DNA of 30,450 nucleotides, from contig DATKZY010000225.1 of the NCBI GenBank assembly GCA_035527715.1, positions 1-30,450 on the forward strand, given 5' to 3'. The translations under genes and the position numbers were made by a program. This document shows, one piece after another, positions 16,530-24,471 of this stretch. The DNA is from DSUN01 sp035527715. Lineage in GTDB: Bacteria > Planctomycetota > PUPC01 > DSUN01. The number at the start of each line of letters is the position of its first letter. Positions within the stretch are counted from its first letter, which is position 1. A model generated the notes under the pieces. The model was not told the DNA's origin. It ran no database searches and saw only the letters and a list, made by a program, of their open reading frames with translations.

Positions 16530-17969
16530 ATGTGGAGGATGCTCGTTCCCGCGCTCTTCGCAACGGCGCTCGCAGCCGCCACGACACTACTGGCGCACGA
16601 GACGAGGCGGCCACCCTACCCGATCGTGGACACGGGGCAGACCCGCTGCTACAGCACCCAAAGCGAGACCGCCTACCCAAAGCAAGGCGAAGCCTTCTAC
16701 GGCCAGGACGCGCAATACGTCGCCAACCCGCCGCGATACAAGCACAACGGCGACGGCACCGTCGCCGACCTCGTGACCGGGCTGACGTGGCAGAAGGACC
16801 CCGGCGAGAAGAAGACGTTCCAACAGGCGGTCGCCGGGGCCTCGAAGTGCGGGCTCGGCGGCCACGACGACTGGCGGCTGCCCACCATCAAGGAACTCTA
16901 CTCGCTGATCCTCCTCAGCGGCACCGACCCCGACCCCCGCAGCGCAGATTCGGGGCGCCAGAAACCCTTCATTGATACCGAGACCTTCACCTTCAGGTAC
17001 GGCGATCCCAGGAAGGGCGAGCGCATCATTGATTCGCAGTACGCGACCTGCACCCGGTACGTCAGCACGACGATGCGGGACAATGAGTCGATGTTCGGCG
17101 TCAACTTCGCCGACGGCCGCATCAAGGGCTATCCCGTGGGAGCGACCATGGGCCGGCGCGAGAAGACGTACTACGTGATGTACGTGCGCGGCAACCCGGA
17201 CTACGGCAGGAACGACTTCCACGACAACGGCGACGGCACGATCACCGACAGGGCCACCGGCCTCGTGTGGCAGAAGGCCGACAGCGGCAAGGGGATGAAC
17301 TGGCAGGACGCCCTCGCCTACGCCGAGGGCCTCAACTTGGGCGGCCACTCCGACTGGCGGCTGCCCAGCGTCAAGGAACTCCAGAGCATTGTGGACTACG
17401 CCCGCTCGCCCGACACGACGAAGTCCGCCGCCATCGCCCCGATCTTCAAGGTCAGCCGGATCAGGAACGAAGGCGGGGAACCAGATTACCCCTGCTACTG
17501 GACCAGCACGACGCATGCCGGCCTCCTCGATGGATCCCGCGCCGCCTATGTGGCCTTCGGGCGGTCGCTGGGCTGGATGAAGCACCCGCGGACCGGCGAG
17601 TACCAGTTGCTCGACGTCCACGGCGCGGGCTCGCAGCGCAGCGACCCGAAGGTGGGCGACCCGTCGCAGTTCCCTCGCGGCCGCGGCCCCCAGGGCGACG
17701 TGATTCGCATCTACAACTACGCCCGCTGCGTCCGCGGCGGCGGGGCCGCGCTCCGAACGGAAGGCCCGCCCGTCGAGCCAACGCCGAAGAGTCAGAACCC
17801 CTGGATGCGGCGCGAGGACAAGAATGGCGACGGAAAGGTTTCCCGCGCCGAGTTCGGCGGCCCGCCCGAGCACTTCGACCGCTTCGACCGCAACAGGGAC
17901 GGCTACGTAACTGAAGATGAGGCGCCGAAGGGGCCGCCGCCCGGTCCCGGGCCGAGGCCCCCAAGGTAG
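16530..17969 (+). CDS. Exported protein with two DUF1566 (Lcl C-terminal) domains and a C-terminal EF-hand pair
   Basis: The 479-residue product has a signal peptide (about 1-22). The first DUF1566 segment starts at H72 with HNGDGTVADLVTGLTWQK and GGHDDWRLPTIKEL. The second starts at D232 with DNGDGTITDRATGLVWQK and GGHSDWRLPSVKEL. Two calcium-binding loops close the protein, D430 in DKNGDGKVSRAE and D453 in DRNRDGYVTEDE, before a Pro-rich tail. DUF1566 proteins belong to the C-type-lectin-like fold and are found on cell surfaces. The start is uncertain: ATG 16530 or ATG 16539, the latter with AGGGG 9 bases upstream. It follows the PEP-CTERM gene by 26 bases. Confidence 0.85.
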   Translation: MWRMLVPALFATALAAATTLLAHETRRPPYPIVDTGQTRCYSTQSETAYPKQGEAFYGQDAQYVANPPRYKHNGDGTVADLVTGLTWQKDPGEKKTFQQAVAGASKCGLGGHDDWRLPTIKELYSLILLSGTDPDPRSADSGRQKPFIDTETFTFRYGDPRKGERIIDSQYATCTRYVSTTMRDNESMFGVNFADGRIKGYPVGATMGRREKTYYVMYVRGNPDYGRNDFHDNGDGTITDRATGLVWQKADSGKGMNWQDALAYAEGLNLGGHSDWRLPSVKELQSIVDYARSPDTTKSAAIAPIFKVSRIRNEGGEPDYPCYWTSTTHAGLLDGSRAAYVAFGRSLGWMKHPRTGEYQLLDVHGAGSQRSDPKVGDPSQFPRGRGPQGDVIRIYNYARCVRGGGAALRTEGPPVEPTPKSQNPWMRREDKNGDGKVSRAEFGGPPEHFDRFDRNRDGYVTEDEAPKGPPPGPGPRPPR

Positions 17970-18041
17970 AGCCAGGATCACGACGGCTACGTCCGCAGTC
18001 ACAGCGATTGGCCTCGTCCTCTTCGGCGGGTGCGTGCGGCC

Positions 18042-18071
18042 TTGACAAGACAGGGCGCCGGGGGCTAGAAT
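18042..18071 (+). promoter_or_regulatory. Sigma-70 promoter of mreC
   Basis: TTGACA (18042-18047), an 18-bp spacer and TAGAAT (18066-18071) precede GTG 18108 by a short leader. This supports independent expression of mreC from mreB. Confidence 0.78.
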
Positions 18072-18107
18072 TCGCGGGCGTCGCGTTGGTCCCGCTGGCA
18101 ACATCGT

Positions 18108-18983
18108 GTGGCGTCGCGCGTGAGTCCTTCCTTGCGAAACCGGGTTCTGGCCCTGGCCCTTCTGGCGGGGTGCGCGTTCTGCGTGGTGTCGCCCAACCCG
18201 TGGCACGACGCGGTGCGCGGCACGGTGCACACCGCCGCGGCGCCCCCGCTGCGGCTGCTGGCAGGCACCCAGACGTCGCTCGGCCGCCTGTTCGGCCGCC
18301 TGTCGGGGATGTGGCGCGCGACCGAAGAGGTCGAACGCCTCCGCGAGGAGAACCAGGCGCTCCGCGAGGCGCTGGCCCGCCTGGCCGTCGAGGCCCACGA
18401 CAGCGCGGTGCGGCTGCGCGACTTCCGGGGCTTCGACGCGTTCCGCCACACCCTGCCCAATCACCCCCTCCAGATCGTGCCGGCAACCGTGCTCGGGGCC
18501 GACACCTCGCCGTGGCGCCACAGCCTGATCGTGGACCGCGGCTCGGCCCATGGCCTGCGCCTCGGCACGCCAGCCGTCTGGGGCTCCTCGATCGTCGGCA
18601 TCGTCGTCGCCGTGCGCGCCCAGGCGGCCACCGTGCGGCTCCTCACCGACAGCCGTGCGGGCATCAAGGTGCGCGTGGCGCGGACCGGCGACGTGGGGGT
18701 GCTTCGAGGCGACTCGGACCGCGAGGGCCTGCTCCAGCTCAAGTGGCTGCACCTGCGCCCCGCGGCCCTGGGCGACCTGGTGGTCACGGCGGGCCTCGAC
18801 CCCGCGATTCCCCCCGGCCTTGTCGCAGGCCGCGTGGTCCAGGCCCCGGAGACCAAGGACCACCTGTTCTACGACGTGCGGGTCCGCCCCCTGCTCGATC
18901 TCGATCGGCTGAGCGAGCTTCTCCTGATCCTCTACAAGGCGCCCGACGCCGAGGAACTGCTCCAGGAGGAGCAATCCCGATGA
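18108..18983 (+). CDS. mreC: Rod-shape-determining protein MreC
   Basis: The 291-residue product has a short cytoplasmic N-terminus and a membrane helix (about 12-28, VLALALLAGCAFCVVSP). A coiled coil follows (about 64-95, TEEVERLREENQALREALARL), then the two beta-barrel subdomains of MreC with the typical IVDRGSAHGLRLGTPAV, LLTDSRAGIKVRV and GDLVVTAGLDPAIPPGLVAGRV segments. It links MreB and the elongasome enzymes in the periplasm. GTG 18108 is taken as start; GTG 18120 is possible, and the ribosome binding site is weak for both. No mreD follows: the next gene overlaps by 4 bases (ATGA) and is GNAT-like. Confidence 0.93.
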   Translation: MASRVSPSLRNRVLALALLAGCAFCVVSPNPWHDAVRGTVHTAAAPPLRLLAGTQTSLGRLFGRLSGMWRATEEVERLREENQALREALARLAVEAHDSAVRLRDFRGFDAFRHTLPNHPLQIVPATVLGADTSPWRHSLIVDRGSAHGLRLGTPAVWGSSIVGIVVAVRAQAATVRLLTDSRAGIKVRVARTGDVGVLRGDSDREGLLQLKWLHLRPAALGDLVVTAGLDPAIPPGLVAGRVVQAPETKDHLFYDVRVRPLLDLDRLSELLLILYKAPDAEELLQEEQSR

Positions 18984-19957
18984 TCCGAACGCTCGGACAC
19001 GCCCGGCTCAAGACGGGCGAACGCGTCCGTATCGCCGCCCTGATCGCGCCGGCCGGGCGCTACGCGAAGCCCATCCGCCAGTTCGTCGCCCACAAGGGCC
19101 AGCCCTGGATGCTGCACGTTGACCTGGCGAATCAGGGGCAGACCGACGAGTTGCGCACGACCTACACCATCGGCCTGCTGGGCGGGCAAATCGTGGGCAA
19201 CGTGATGATCGTGGACGATGGGCGCGTGGGCATCCTCGGCCACGTGTTCACCCGCCCCGACCAGCGGCGCAAGGGGATCTGCCAGCACCTGATGGCCGCG
19301 GCAATGGACGCGTTCCAGGCGGCGGGCGGCCGCATCCTCACGCTCGGGACGGGCTACGAGTCGCCGGCGTACTGGATCTACCACGGCTTCGGCTTCCGGA
19401 GCGTGGAGCCCGGCCGCGGCGACATGGTGTTCGAGGCAGAGCCGGGCGAGGTCGCCCGCCACTTCGCGCCAGCCCGTGGGCGCGTGGCCGACGCGTGCTG
19501 GCAGCACTGGCCGGGCATCTCGCTCCTCTACCTGCAGGCCGCGGGCGACAGGGTGCGCTCGGCGGCCTACGGCGTGTTCGGGCCGGCGGGCTTCGAGGGG
19601 GGATTCCTCACCCTCCAGGCCCAGCGCGAGCGTGTGGCCGCGCAGCTCAAGGTCCTTCTGGCCCCCACCGGCGCCGTGGCCGGCGCGGCCATCCTCCAGC
19701 GCGACACGCGCTGGCCGGCCCCCGTTCACATCCTCGACGTGTTCGTTCACCCCGCCTTCGGCGGAGAGGAGGCGCGCCTGCTCCGCTCGCTGCGCCTGCC
19801 GAGGCCGGGCAAGGTCCAGGCCTACCTCGACCATCCGTCTGCGAGCCGGGCCGCTGCCCTCCGCGAGGCAGGCTTCCGCCGCGAGGCCACGCTGCGCGGC
19901 CAACTCGTCGCCCCGAACCGGCCGCTCGATGTGGCCATCTTCGCCCTCAGGACGTGA
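18980..19957 (+). CDS. Tandem GNAT-like N-acetyltransferase
   Basis: The 325-residue product has an N-terminal GNAT domain (about 45-160) with the acetyl-CoA motif A segment VFTRPDQRRKGICQHLMAAAM and the motif B-like YESPAYWIYHGFGFRSVE. The C-terminal half (about 195-325) shows the same order in weaker form (AAILQRDTRW, HILDVFVHP, ending AALREAGFRREATL), so a second, degenerate GNAT domain is inferred. The substrate is unknown. ATG 18980 has AGGAGGAG about 8 bases upstream, and its ATGA overlap with the mreC stop codon implies translational coupling. The position where mreD is expected makes the coupling notable. Confidence 0.82.
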   Translation: MIRTLGHARLKTGERVRIAALIAPAGRYAKPIRQFVAHKGQPWMLHVDLANQGQTDELRTTYTIGLLGGQIVGNVMIVDDGRVGILGHVFTRPDQRRKGICQHLMAAAMDAFQAAGGRILTLGTGYESPAYWIYHGFGFRSVEPGRGDMVFEAEPGEVARHFAPARGRVADACWQHWPGISLLYLQAAGDRVRSAAYGVFGPAGFEGGFLTLQAQRERVAAQLKVLLAPTGAVAGAAILQRDTRWPAPVHILDVFVHPAFGGEEARLLRSLRLPRPGKVQAYLDHPSASRAAALREAGFRREATLRGQLVAPNRPLDVAIFALRT

Positions 19958-20226
19958 CGGCGGCCAGCCATTCTGTGTGTTTTGACGCAGTACCGCAGTA
20001 AGAGGAAGTCAGATTCCGATATCCGGCCCCTCCCCGGCCCAGCGACCATTCTCCCTTTCCGCAGAACTGCCAAAGACTTACGGCAGCACCGCCGACACGG
20101 ATGAATTGGCCCGCTTTTTGCTAGTCCCTAGCTCGTCTGTTGTTGATGGCAGCCAAGCGTGGCTGATGAAACTTGATAGACTCCTCGGTGCGACACTGCA
20201 ACCCGTGCCCTCTACACACCGAGGCC

Positions 20227-20289
20227 GAGGGCAGCTTACGACCGCGACAGGTGCCCCCTCCCCACCTAATGGTCTGAGCTGCCCTCTTA
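20227..20289 (+). ncRNA. Structured element, copy 1 (possible RNA or terminator-like hairpin)
   Basis: The outer stem GAGGGCAGCT (20227-20236) pairs perfectly with AGCTGCCCTC (20277-20286). Inside, GACC/GGTC and AGGTG/CACCT stems enclose a CCCCCTCCC loop. TTATTTTT follows the 3' arm, as in an intrinsic terminator on the plus strand. Copy 2 keeps all stems. Whether it is transcribed is unknown. Confidence 0.5.
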
Positions 20290-20520
20290 TTTTTCCCAGG
20301 TCGCCCGGGCGCACGATTCCGGGCGGTGCCTGAACCGTTTGGTGAGTCCTGGCGCCTGCCAGCCACTGTCACGCGTGCCCTATCTGCCAAGGGAGCAGTA
20401 GGTTACGACGAACTTGAGGCGATGGCGGCAGGTTGGCCCGCGAGTTGCTAGGGTTTAGGTCGAGAGATAAAAGTAAGCCCGCCGCTTGGCGACTGACGAG
20501 CGGCGAGTTGCTGCGAACAA

Positions 20521-20584
20521 GAGGGCAGTTCCGCGACCCACGCAGGTGCCCCCTCCCCACCTTAGGGTCCAAACTGCCCTCTTC
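20521..20584 (+). ncRNA. Structured element, copy 2
   Basis: The outer stem GAGGGCAGTT (20521-20530) pairs perfectly with AACTGCCCTC. Relative to copy 1 the ninth pair has changed from C-G to T-A with pairing kept. The inner stems are GACCC/GGGTC and AGGTG/CACCT around the same CCCCCTCCC loop. CTTCCTATTT follows the 3' arm. It ends 6 bases from the stop codon of the convergent RNase HI-like gene. Confidence 0.5.
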
Positions 20585-20589
20585 CTATT

Positions 20590-21219
20590 TCATCCCTCCG
20601 CGAAACTCCCCGAATCCAGTGCCTCGTTGGCGAGTTGGTCCGCCGCCGCGTTCTGCTCCCGCGGCACGTGCCGGACCTCCCATCGCTCAAGCTGGCCCAG
20701 GAGGGCCAACGCCCGTTCGTGATAGGGCTTGAGGTGCGGGGCCTTGACCTTGTAGACCCCGCGAAGCTGGAAGACCAGCAGCTCGCTGTCCAGCAGCAGC
20801 GTCAGGCGGCTCGCGCCCAGGCGCAGGGCCTCCTGGGCGGCACGGACGACCGCCTGGTACTCTGCCACGTTGTTGGTCGTCGTGCCGACCCGCTCGCCGA
20901 GCCGGCGAACGGGCGTGCCGCCTGGGTCGAGGAGCACTACCCCGATGGCCGCGGGGCCGGGGTTGCCGCGCGAGGCGCCGTCGCAGCGCGCCACCAGGGA
21001 CTTGCCCCCCCCCGCCGCCGCCGCGGGGGCGGGGCCTTCGCCGGCGAACAGGTCGCCCGTGCGGTCGGGGGAGCTGGGCCGCAGGTCGTTCAGGGCATGG
21101 CGCACCCAGAACGCCGCCAGTTCCGCTTGCGTGAGCTCCGGGTGCTCGGCCAACAGGCGCTCCACGTCGAGGTACTTCCGAATGAGATGGGCGATCTGCC
21201 GATCCGTGAGCTTGGCCAA
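20590..21219 (-). CDS. RNase HI-like (reverse-transcriptase-like family) protein
   Basis: The 209-residue product has a helical N-terminal extension (about 1-50), an Ala/Gly/Pro linker, and a RNase H fold from about 74. The acidic active-site residues are all present: D80 in RCDGASRGNPG, E120 in NNVAEYQAV, D144 in LLLDSELLV and D194 in NAAADQLAN. This matches the archaeal/Bacillus YpdQ-like RNase HI group, which cuts RNA in RNA-DNA hybrids. TTG 21219 is the apparent start, with AAGGGA about 9 bases upstream. It follows the PHP gene by 12 bases and is probably last in that transcript. The extension may be a substrate or protein-binding module. Confidence 0.88.
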   Translation of the reverse strand: MAKLTDRQIAHLIRKYLDVERLLAEHPELTQAELAAFWVRHALNDLRPSSPDRTGDLFAGEGPAPAAAAGGGKSLVARCDGASRGNPGPAAIGVVLLDPGGTPVRRLGERVGTTTNNVAEYQAVVRAAQEALRLGASRLTLLLDSELLVFQLRGVYKVKAPHLKPYHERALALLGQLERWEVRHVPREQNAAADQLANEALDSGSFAEG

Positions 21220-21231
21220 GGTAGAGTCCCT

Positions 21232-22266
21232 TCAACGCAGGTAGATGGGGTTCGAGAAGACCCAGGGTCGGGAGTCCAGGAACGCCTCGACGCGGTAGAC
21301 GCCGGGGCCTGGGGCGGTGGCGACCAGCTCGCGCCCGCGGGCCGCGGCCACGGGCGTGCCATCGCGCATCAGGCGGAGGTCGGCCTCGGCGGGACAGGTG
21401 GCGCGAAGCTCCACCGGCTCGCCGGCGGGGGCCTCGTCGCCCATCTGGAGAACGTCGCCGGCCCGCCTGCCCTCGAATCGGAAGCCCGTGGCGTCCGCCA
21501 GGAGGTCGTAGCTCACGTAGCACCTGCCCTGGGCAAGCAGGCCGTGGAGCAGCCGCAGGTCGGCCGCGGCCTCGCCGCAGAAGGGCTGCGGCGACACCAC
21601 GTGGGTGCGCACGGTGCGGAACACGTAGCCGTGCGGCAGGACCTCGAGAAGCGCCAACCCCCAGCGACGGAACGGCACACGCTTGGCGTGGTTGTCGAGC
21701 GAGCCGATGCCCACGACGCGTCGCCGCCGGCCCACCGCGTCCCAGTGGCCGAGGATGTCCCGGTCCGGCCCCTCGACCCAACGCTCGGGGCGGCGGCAGT
21801 GCGACAGGAGGTTCCAGGGGTGGAGGCGTCGAATCCAGTCGTGCATGTAGGGCCAGATCTCGAGGCCGTGAAAGGCGTCGAGATGCCAGTCGGTCCAGCC
21901 CGGCACCCAGACGTCGAAGAGCGGCTTGTGGACGGGCCGCGGGTGGACGACAAAGACGAGCCCGCCGCGCTGGCGGATGGCGTTGAGCGTGGCCTCCGTG
22001 CCCCCGGGGCGGAGCACGCCGTCGAGGTCCTCGAGGCCGAGGGCGAGGCAGTGGTGGTGACCGGCATCGAGCTCGGCCCCCACGTCGAGCAGCACGCCGT
22101 CGTGCCAGCCGCCGAAGCCGTCGGCGCGGGCCTGAAGCGTGGCGTGGTCCGTGAGGACAATGTAGTCGAGCCCCGCGTCGCGGGCGGCGTCGAGAATCTC
22201 GGGCACGGCGGCATGGCCGTCCGAGAAGGTCGAGTGGATGTGGAGGCAGCCCTTGTAGTCATGCAT
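21232..22266 (-). CDS. PHP-domain metal-dependent hydrolase
   Basis: The 344-residue product begins with the PHP metal motif HIHSTFSDG (H9, H11), then VLTDHA (H41), AGHHHCLALG, VVHPRP and GSLDNHAKR, all expected metal ligands of a CehA/McbA-type phosphoesterase. A beta-rich C-terminal region (about 255-344, VELRATCPAEADLRLMRDG and ending SRPWVFSNPIYLR) follows, as in PHP proteins that carry an extra sandwich domain. The substrate is unknown. ATG 22266 overlaps the end of the upstream membrane-protein gene by 8 bases, implying translational coupling. Confidence 0.85.
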   Translation of the reverse strand: MHDYKGCLHIHSTFSDGHAAVPEILDAARDAGLDYIVLTDHATLQARADGFGGWHDGVLLDVGAELDAGHHHCLALGLEDLDGVLRPGGTEATLNAIRQRGGLVFVVHPRPVHKPLFDVWVPGWTDWHLDAFHGLEIWPYMHDWIRRLHPWNLLSHCRRPERWVEGPDRDILGHWDAVGRRRRVVGIGSLDNHAKRVPFRRWGLALLEVLPHGYVFRTVRTHVVSPQPFCGEAAADLRLLHGLLAQGRCYVSYDLLADATGFRFEGRRAGDVLQMGDEAPAGEPVELRATCPAEADLRLMRDGTPVAAARGRELVATAPGPGVYRVEAFLDSRPWVFSNPIYLR

Positions 22267-23332
22267 GGGGGTCAGGGACGGGCCCGGCGGCCTGGGCCTC
22301 GCGCAGGGCCTCGGCCACCTTGCGCCTGCCGGCGAGGTAGAAGAACAGGCCGGTCTGGTTGGTGAGGATGATGATGACGTGGCTGAGGGCGGCCACCTCG
22401 GCCCCCAGGTTCGCCTCGCCCGGGTGCAGCACGGTGGCGAACAGGAACGCCAGCGCCCACTCGAACACCCCGACGCCCGCCGGCGCCACGGGCAGGCCGT
22501 TGAGCACCAGCCCGAGCGGAATCAGGAAGAAGTAGTTCGGCGCGCGAGTCAGGTCCATCGCCAGCGGCTCGCCCAGCGACCGCCCGATCAGGCAGAAGGC
22601 CACCGCCGCCCCCCCGTGCGCGCCCACCGAGTAGACCACGAACTTCAGGAGCAGCAGCTTCTGCCCGCGATAGAGGTAGACCGCCTCGTAGACCCGCTTG
22701 AGCACCCCGCCCACCCGCTGCGGGAGATGGCCGAGCACGTAGTGCACCAGCCGCCGGCAGTGCGACGACAGGAGGACCAGCAGCCCCACCGTGGCCAGGG
22801 CGAACGCCGACAGCACGCCGACCGCGAGGAACTGCGTTTGCGTGAGGCCAAAGGCGCCCGAGGGCGACGAGTGCCGCCACAGGTCCTTCAGGTGGAAGAG
22901 CACGGCCAAGGCGGCGAAGCCTACCATGCAGTACAGCCCCAACACCCGGTCGAGGAACACCGTGGTCACGGCCTCGGCCTTCTTGTGGGTGTCGCGGGCC
23001 ACGTAGTAGGCCTTCACCAGGTCGCCGCCCGTGCCGCCGGGCAGGAAGCAACTGAAGAAGCAGCCGATGTAGGTCATCCCCACGCACTCGCCGCGCCGCG
23101 CGGGGATGCCCTGCGACACGACGAGCATCCGCCAGCGGTTCGCCGTCAGCAGGATGCACACGTTGTAGATCACGAACGCCACGGCGAGCCAGAACGGGTG
23201 GTCCCGCACCGCGTGCCAGATCTTCGCCGGCTCCAGCTTGCCCGACCGCACGAGCCAGGCAATCAGGCCGGCCGCGATGCCGATCTTCAGGATCAGCAGA
23301 ACCGTCTTCTTCACCCTGGCGTTGAGAGCCAT
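22259..23332 (-). CDS. Lysylphosphatidylglycerol synthase-type integral membrane protein (flippase-like)
   Basis: The 357-residue product has about seven to eight membrane helices and the landmarks of the LPG_synthase_TM (AglD/YbhN, UPF0104) family: NRWRMLVVSQG, FFSCFLPGGTGGDLVKAYYVARD, TTVFLDRVLGL, and late LPVAPAGVGVFEWAL. Family members move or help move lipids or lipid-linked groups across the membrane. The soluble synthetase domain of MprF is absent, so it is not a full LPG synthase. GAGGAG precedes ATG 23332. It starts 12 bases after the dehydratase-like gene and overlaps the PHP gene. Confidence 0.86.
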   Translation of the reverse strand: MALNARVKKTVLLILKIGIAAGLIAWLVRSGKLEPAKIWHAVRDHPFWLAVAFVIYNVCILLTANRWRMLVVSQGIPARRGECVGMTYIGCFFSCFLPGGTGGDLVKAYYVARDTHKKAEAVTTVFLDRVLGLYCMVGFAALAVLFHLKDLWRHSSPSGAFGLTQTQFLAVGVLSAFALATVGLLVLLSSHCRRLVHYVLGHLPQRVGGVLKRVYEAVYLYRGQKLLLLKFVVYSVGAHGGAAVAFCLIGRSLGEPLAMDLTRAPNYFFLIPLGLVLNGLPVAPAGVGVFEWALAFLFATVLHPGEANLGAEVAALSHVIIILTNQTGLFFYLAGRRKVAEALREAQAAGPVPDPHA

Positions 23333-23344
23333 TCCAGCTCCTCG

Positions 23345-24328
23345 TCAGCCCCGAAGCATTTCCACGAAGGCCTCGAGCCGCGTGCGCGACGCGCCGTCCA
23401 GCGGCCCCGGGCGGTCGCACTCCAGCGTCAGCACGGGCAACCCCACCCGCTCGCGGATCAACCGGTCCTGGAGCTGTCGGAAGCAGAAGCTCTGGACGTA
23501 GTGGATCACGCCCTGGACCTCGCGGCGGCGGCACTCGCGGACGATGTCCTCAATGCGAAAGAACACGTCGTAGGGATAGGTGTAGCCCGCATACTGCTCC
23601 AGCAGGGTCGCCGAGCGGCCTGGCATGGCGAACTGGCGCGCCACCTCGTGGAACACCACCCCCGCCCCCATCTCGGCCAGGCGCTCGTGCAGGTCGGTGC
23701 AAATCGGCGGCACGCCCACCATGCCCAGCCGCACGGGCGACTTCGCGCCCTCCCGCCCCTTCGCCGCGTCGAGAAACGCTCGAGCCTCGGCCCCGAACCG
23801 CTCGGGCTCGCCCAGGAAGTCCGAGCAGTTCACCTGCCAGGTGAAGCTCTCGCCCCCCGTCACCTGCCCCGTCTCCCACCCCAGGCGGTCAATCTCGTGT
23901 ACCGTCGCCCGAATGGCGTCGAGGCGACCCTTCTGCTCCTCCGCCGCGTCGAGCGTCGTGCCGAATCGCTCGGCCAGCCGCCCAAGCTGCGCCGCCAGCA
24001 GCGGCCGCTCGCGCTTGTAGGGATACGCAAAGTCAACCACCCGCACGCCTTCGGACTCCAGTATCTCCATCAGCGCGTGGGTGTTCGAGCAATCGCCCTG
24101 GACGACCGCGACCACCGCGCCCACGCCTCGGCGGCGTGCCGCCGTGTAGATGCCCTTCACCCAGGCACACATCGAGCGGGGGAAGCCCGCCCGCTCCGCC
24201 GCCTCCACCATCGCCGCAGGGTCGGGCGACGTGATGAACACGTTGTTCAGGTCCAGCGGCCTATGTCCCGATGCGAACAGGACTTCGACCGGGACTGTCG
24301 TCGTGATACCGACCAGGCGTTCATCCAC
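23345..24328 (-). CDS. 2-hydroxyacyl-CoA dehydratase D-component-like protein
   Basis: The 327-residue product resembles the HgdB/FldC/BcrC subunit family. It starts VGITTTVPVEVLFASGHRPLDLNN, with cysteines at C54 (SMCAWVKG), C80 (QGDCSNTHAL) and C282 (QSFCFRQLQD) placed as in the three-cysteine [4Fe-4S] site. Family enzymes dehydrate 2-hydroxyacyl-CoA or reduce aromatic CoA esters and need an ATP-dependent activator and usually a second subunit. Neither is adjacent, so a different role as a lone iron-sulfur protein is possible. GTG 24328 has AGGAG 9 bases upstream. It is first in a four-gene minus-strand unit. Confidence 0.85.
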   Translation of the reverse strand: MDERLVGITTTVPVEVLFASGHRPLDLNNVFITSPDPAAMVEAAERAGFPRSMCAWVKGIYTAARRRGVGAVVAVVQGDCSNTHALMEILESEGVRVVDFAYPYKRERPLLAAQLGRLAERFGTTLDAAEEQKGRLDAIRATVHEIDRLGWETGQVTGGESFTWQVNCSDFLGEPERFGAEARAFLDAAKGREGAKSPVRLGMVGVPPICTDLHERLAEMGAGVVFHEVARQFAMPGRSATLLEQYAGYTYPYDVFFRIEDIVRECRRREVQGVIHYVQSFCFRQLQDRLIRERVGLPVLTLECDRPGPLDGASRTRLEAFVEMLRG

Positions 24329-24354
24329 CCGCGGCGACTCCTGAGGCCCCCGAC

Positions 24355-24383
24355 ATTCTCCCCGATTCCCCGCGCGCTGTCAA
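24355..24383 (-). promoter_or_regulatory. Probable sigma-70 promoter of the dehydratase-like operon
   Basis: On the minus strand TTGACA (24378-24383) is followed by a 17-bp spacer and GAGAAT (24355-24360). The -35 is perfect and the -10 matches four of six. The start codon is at 24328. Confidence 0.6.
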
Positions 24384-24471
24384 GGACCGCATAGGTCACT
24401 GCGCAGCCGGGGCAGAATCGCCAACTTCTCCATCTCGCGCCCTTGCGCAACACGGGAGGGGCGCAAGATGG

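Larger units (their letters stand above)
19958..20589. other. Gene-free 632-base gap with a diverged tandem duplication
   Basis: The gap between convergent genes has no convincing coding frame. Two related units can be aligned: about 20064-20290 and 20385-20590. Both contain CTGCCAA-x-TTACG near the start, TTGGCCCGC followed by TTGCTAG and TAG-x-TCG in the middle (20106 and 20433), and the structured GAGGGCAG element at the end. The spacing within units differs by about 30 bases, so indels have accumulated. Confidence 0.65.

Noticed and set aside
12706..16680. A 1324-codon open frame on the minus strand across the mreB region
   Set aside because: It is antisense to four supported genes and has only low-complexity sequence and no ribosome binding site.
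19958..20589. A tRNA or small protein gene in the long gap
   Set aside because: No T-loop GGTTCGAATCC-like segment with an acceptor stem could be found, and the short open frames there lack ribosome binding sites and change frame between the duplicated units.
22265..24394. A 709-codon open frame on the plus strand across the dehydratase operon
   Set aside because: It is a shadow of the two minus-strand genes; His/Arg/Pro/Gln-rich with no recognisable motif.
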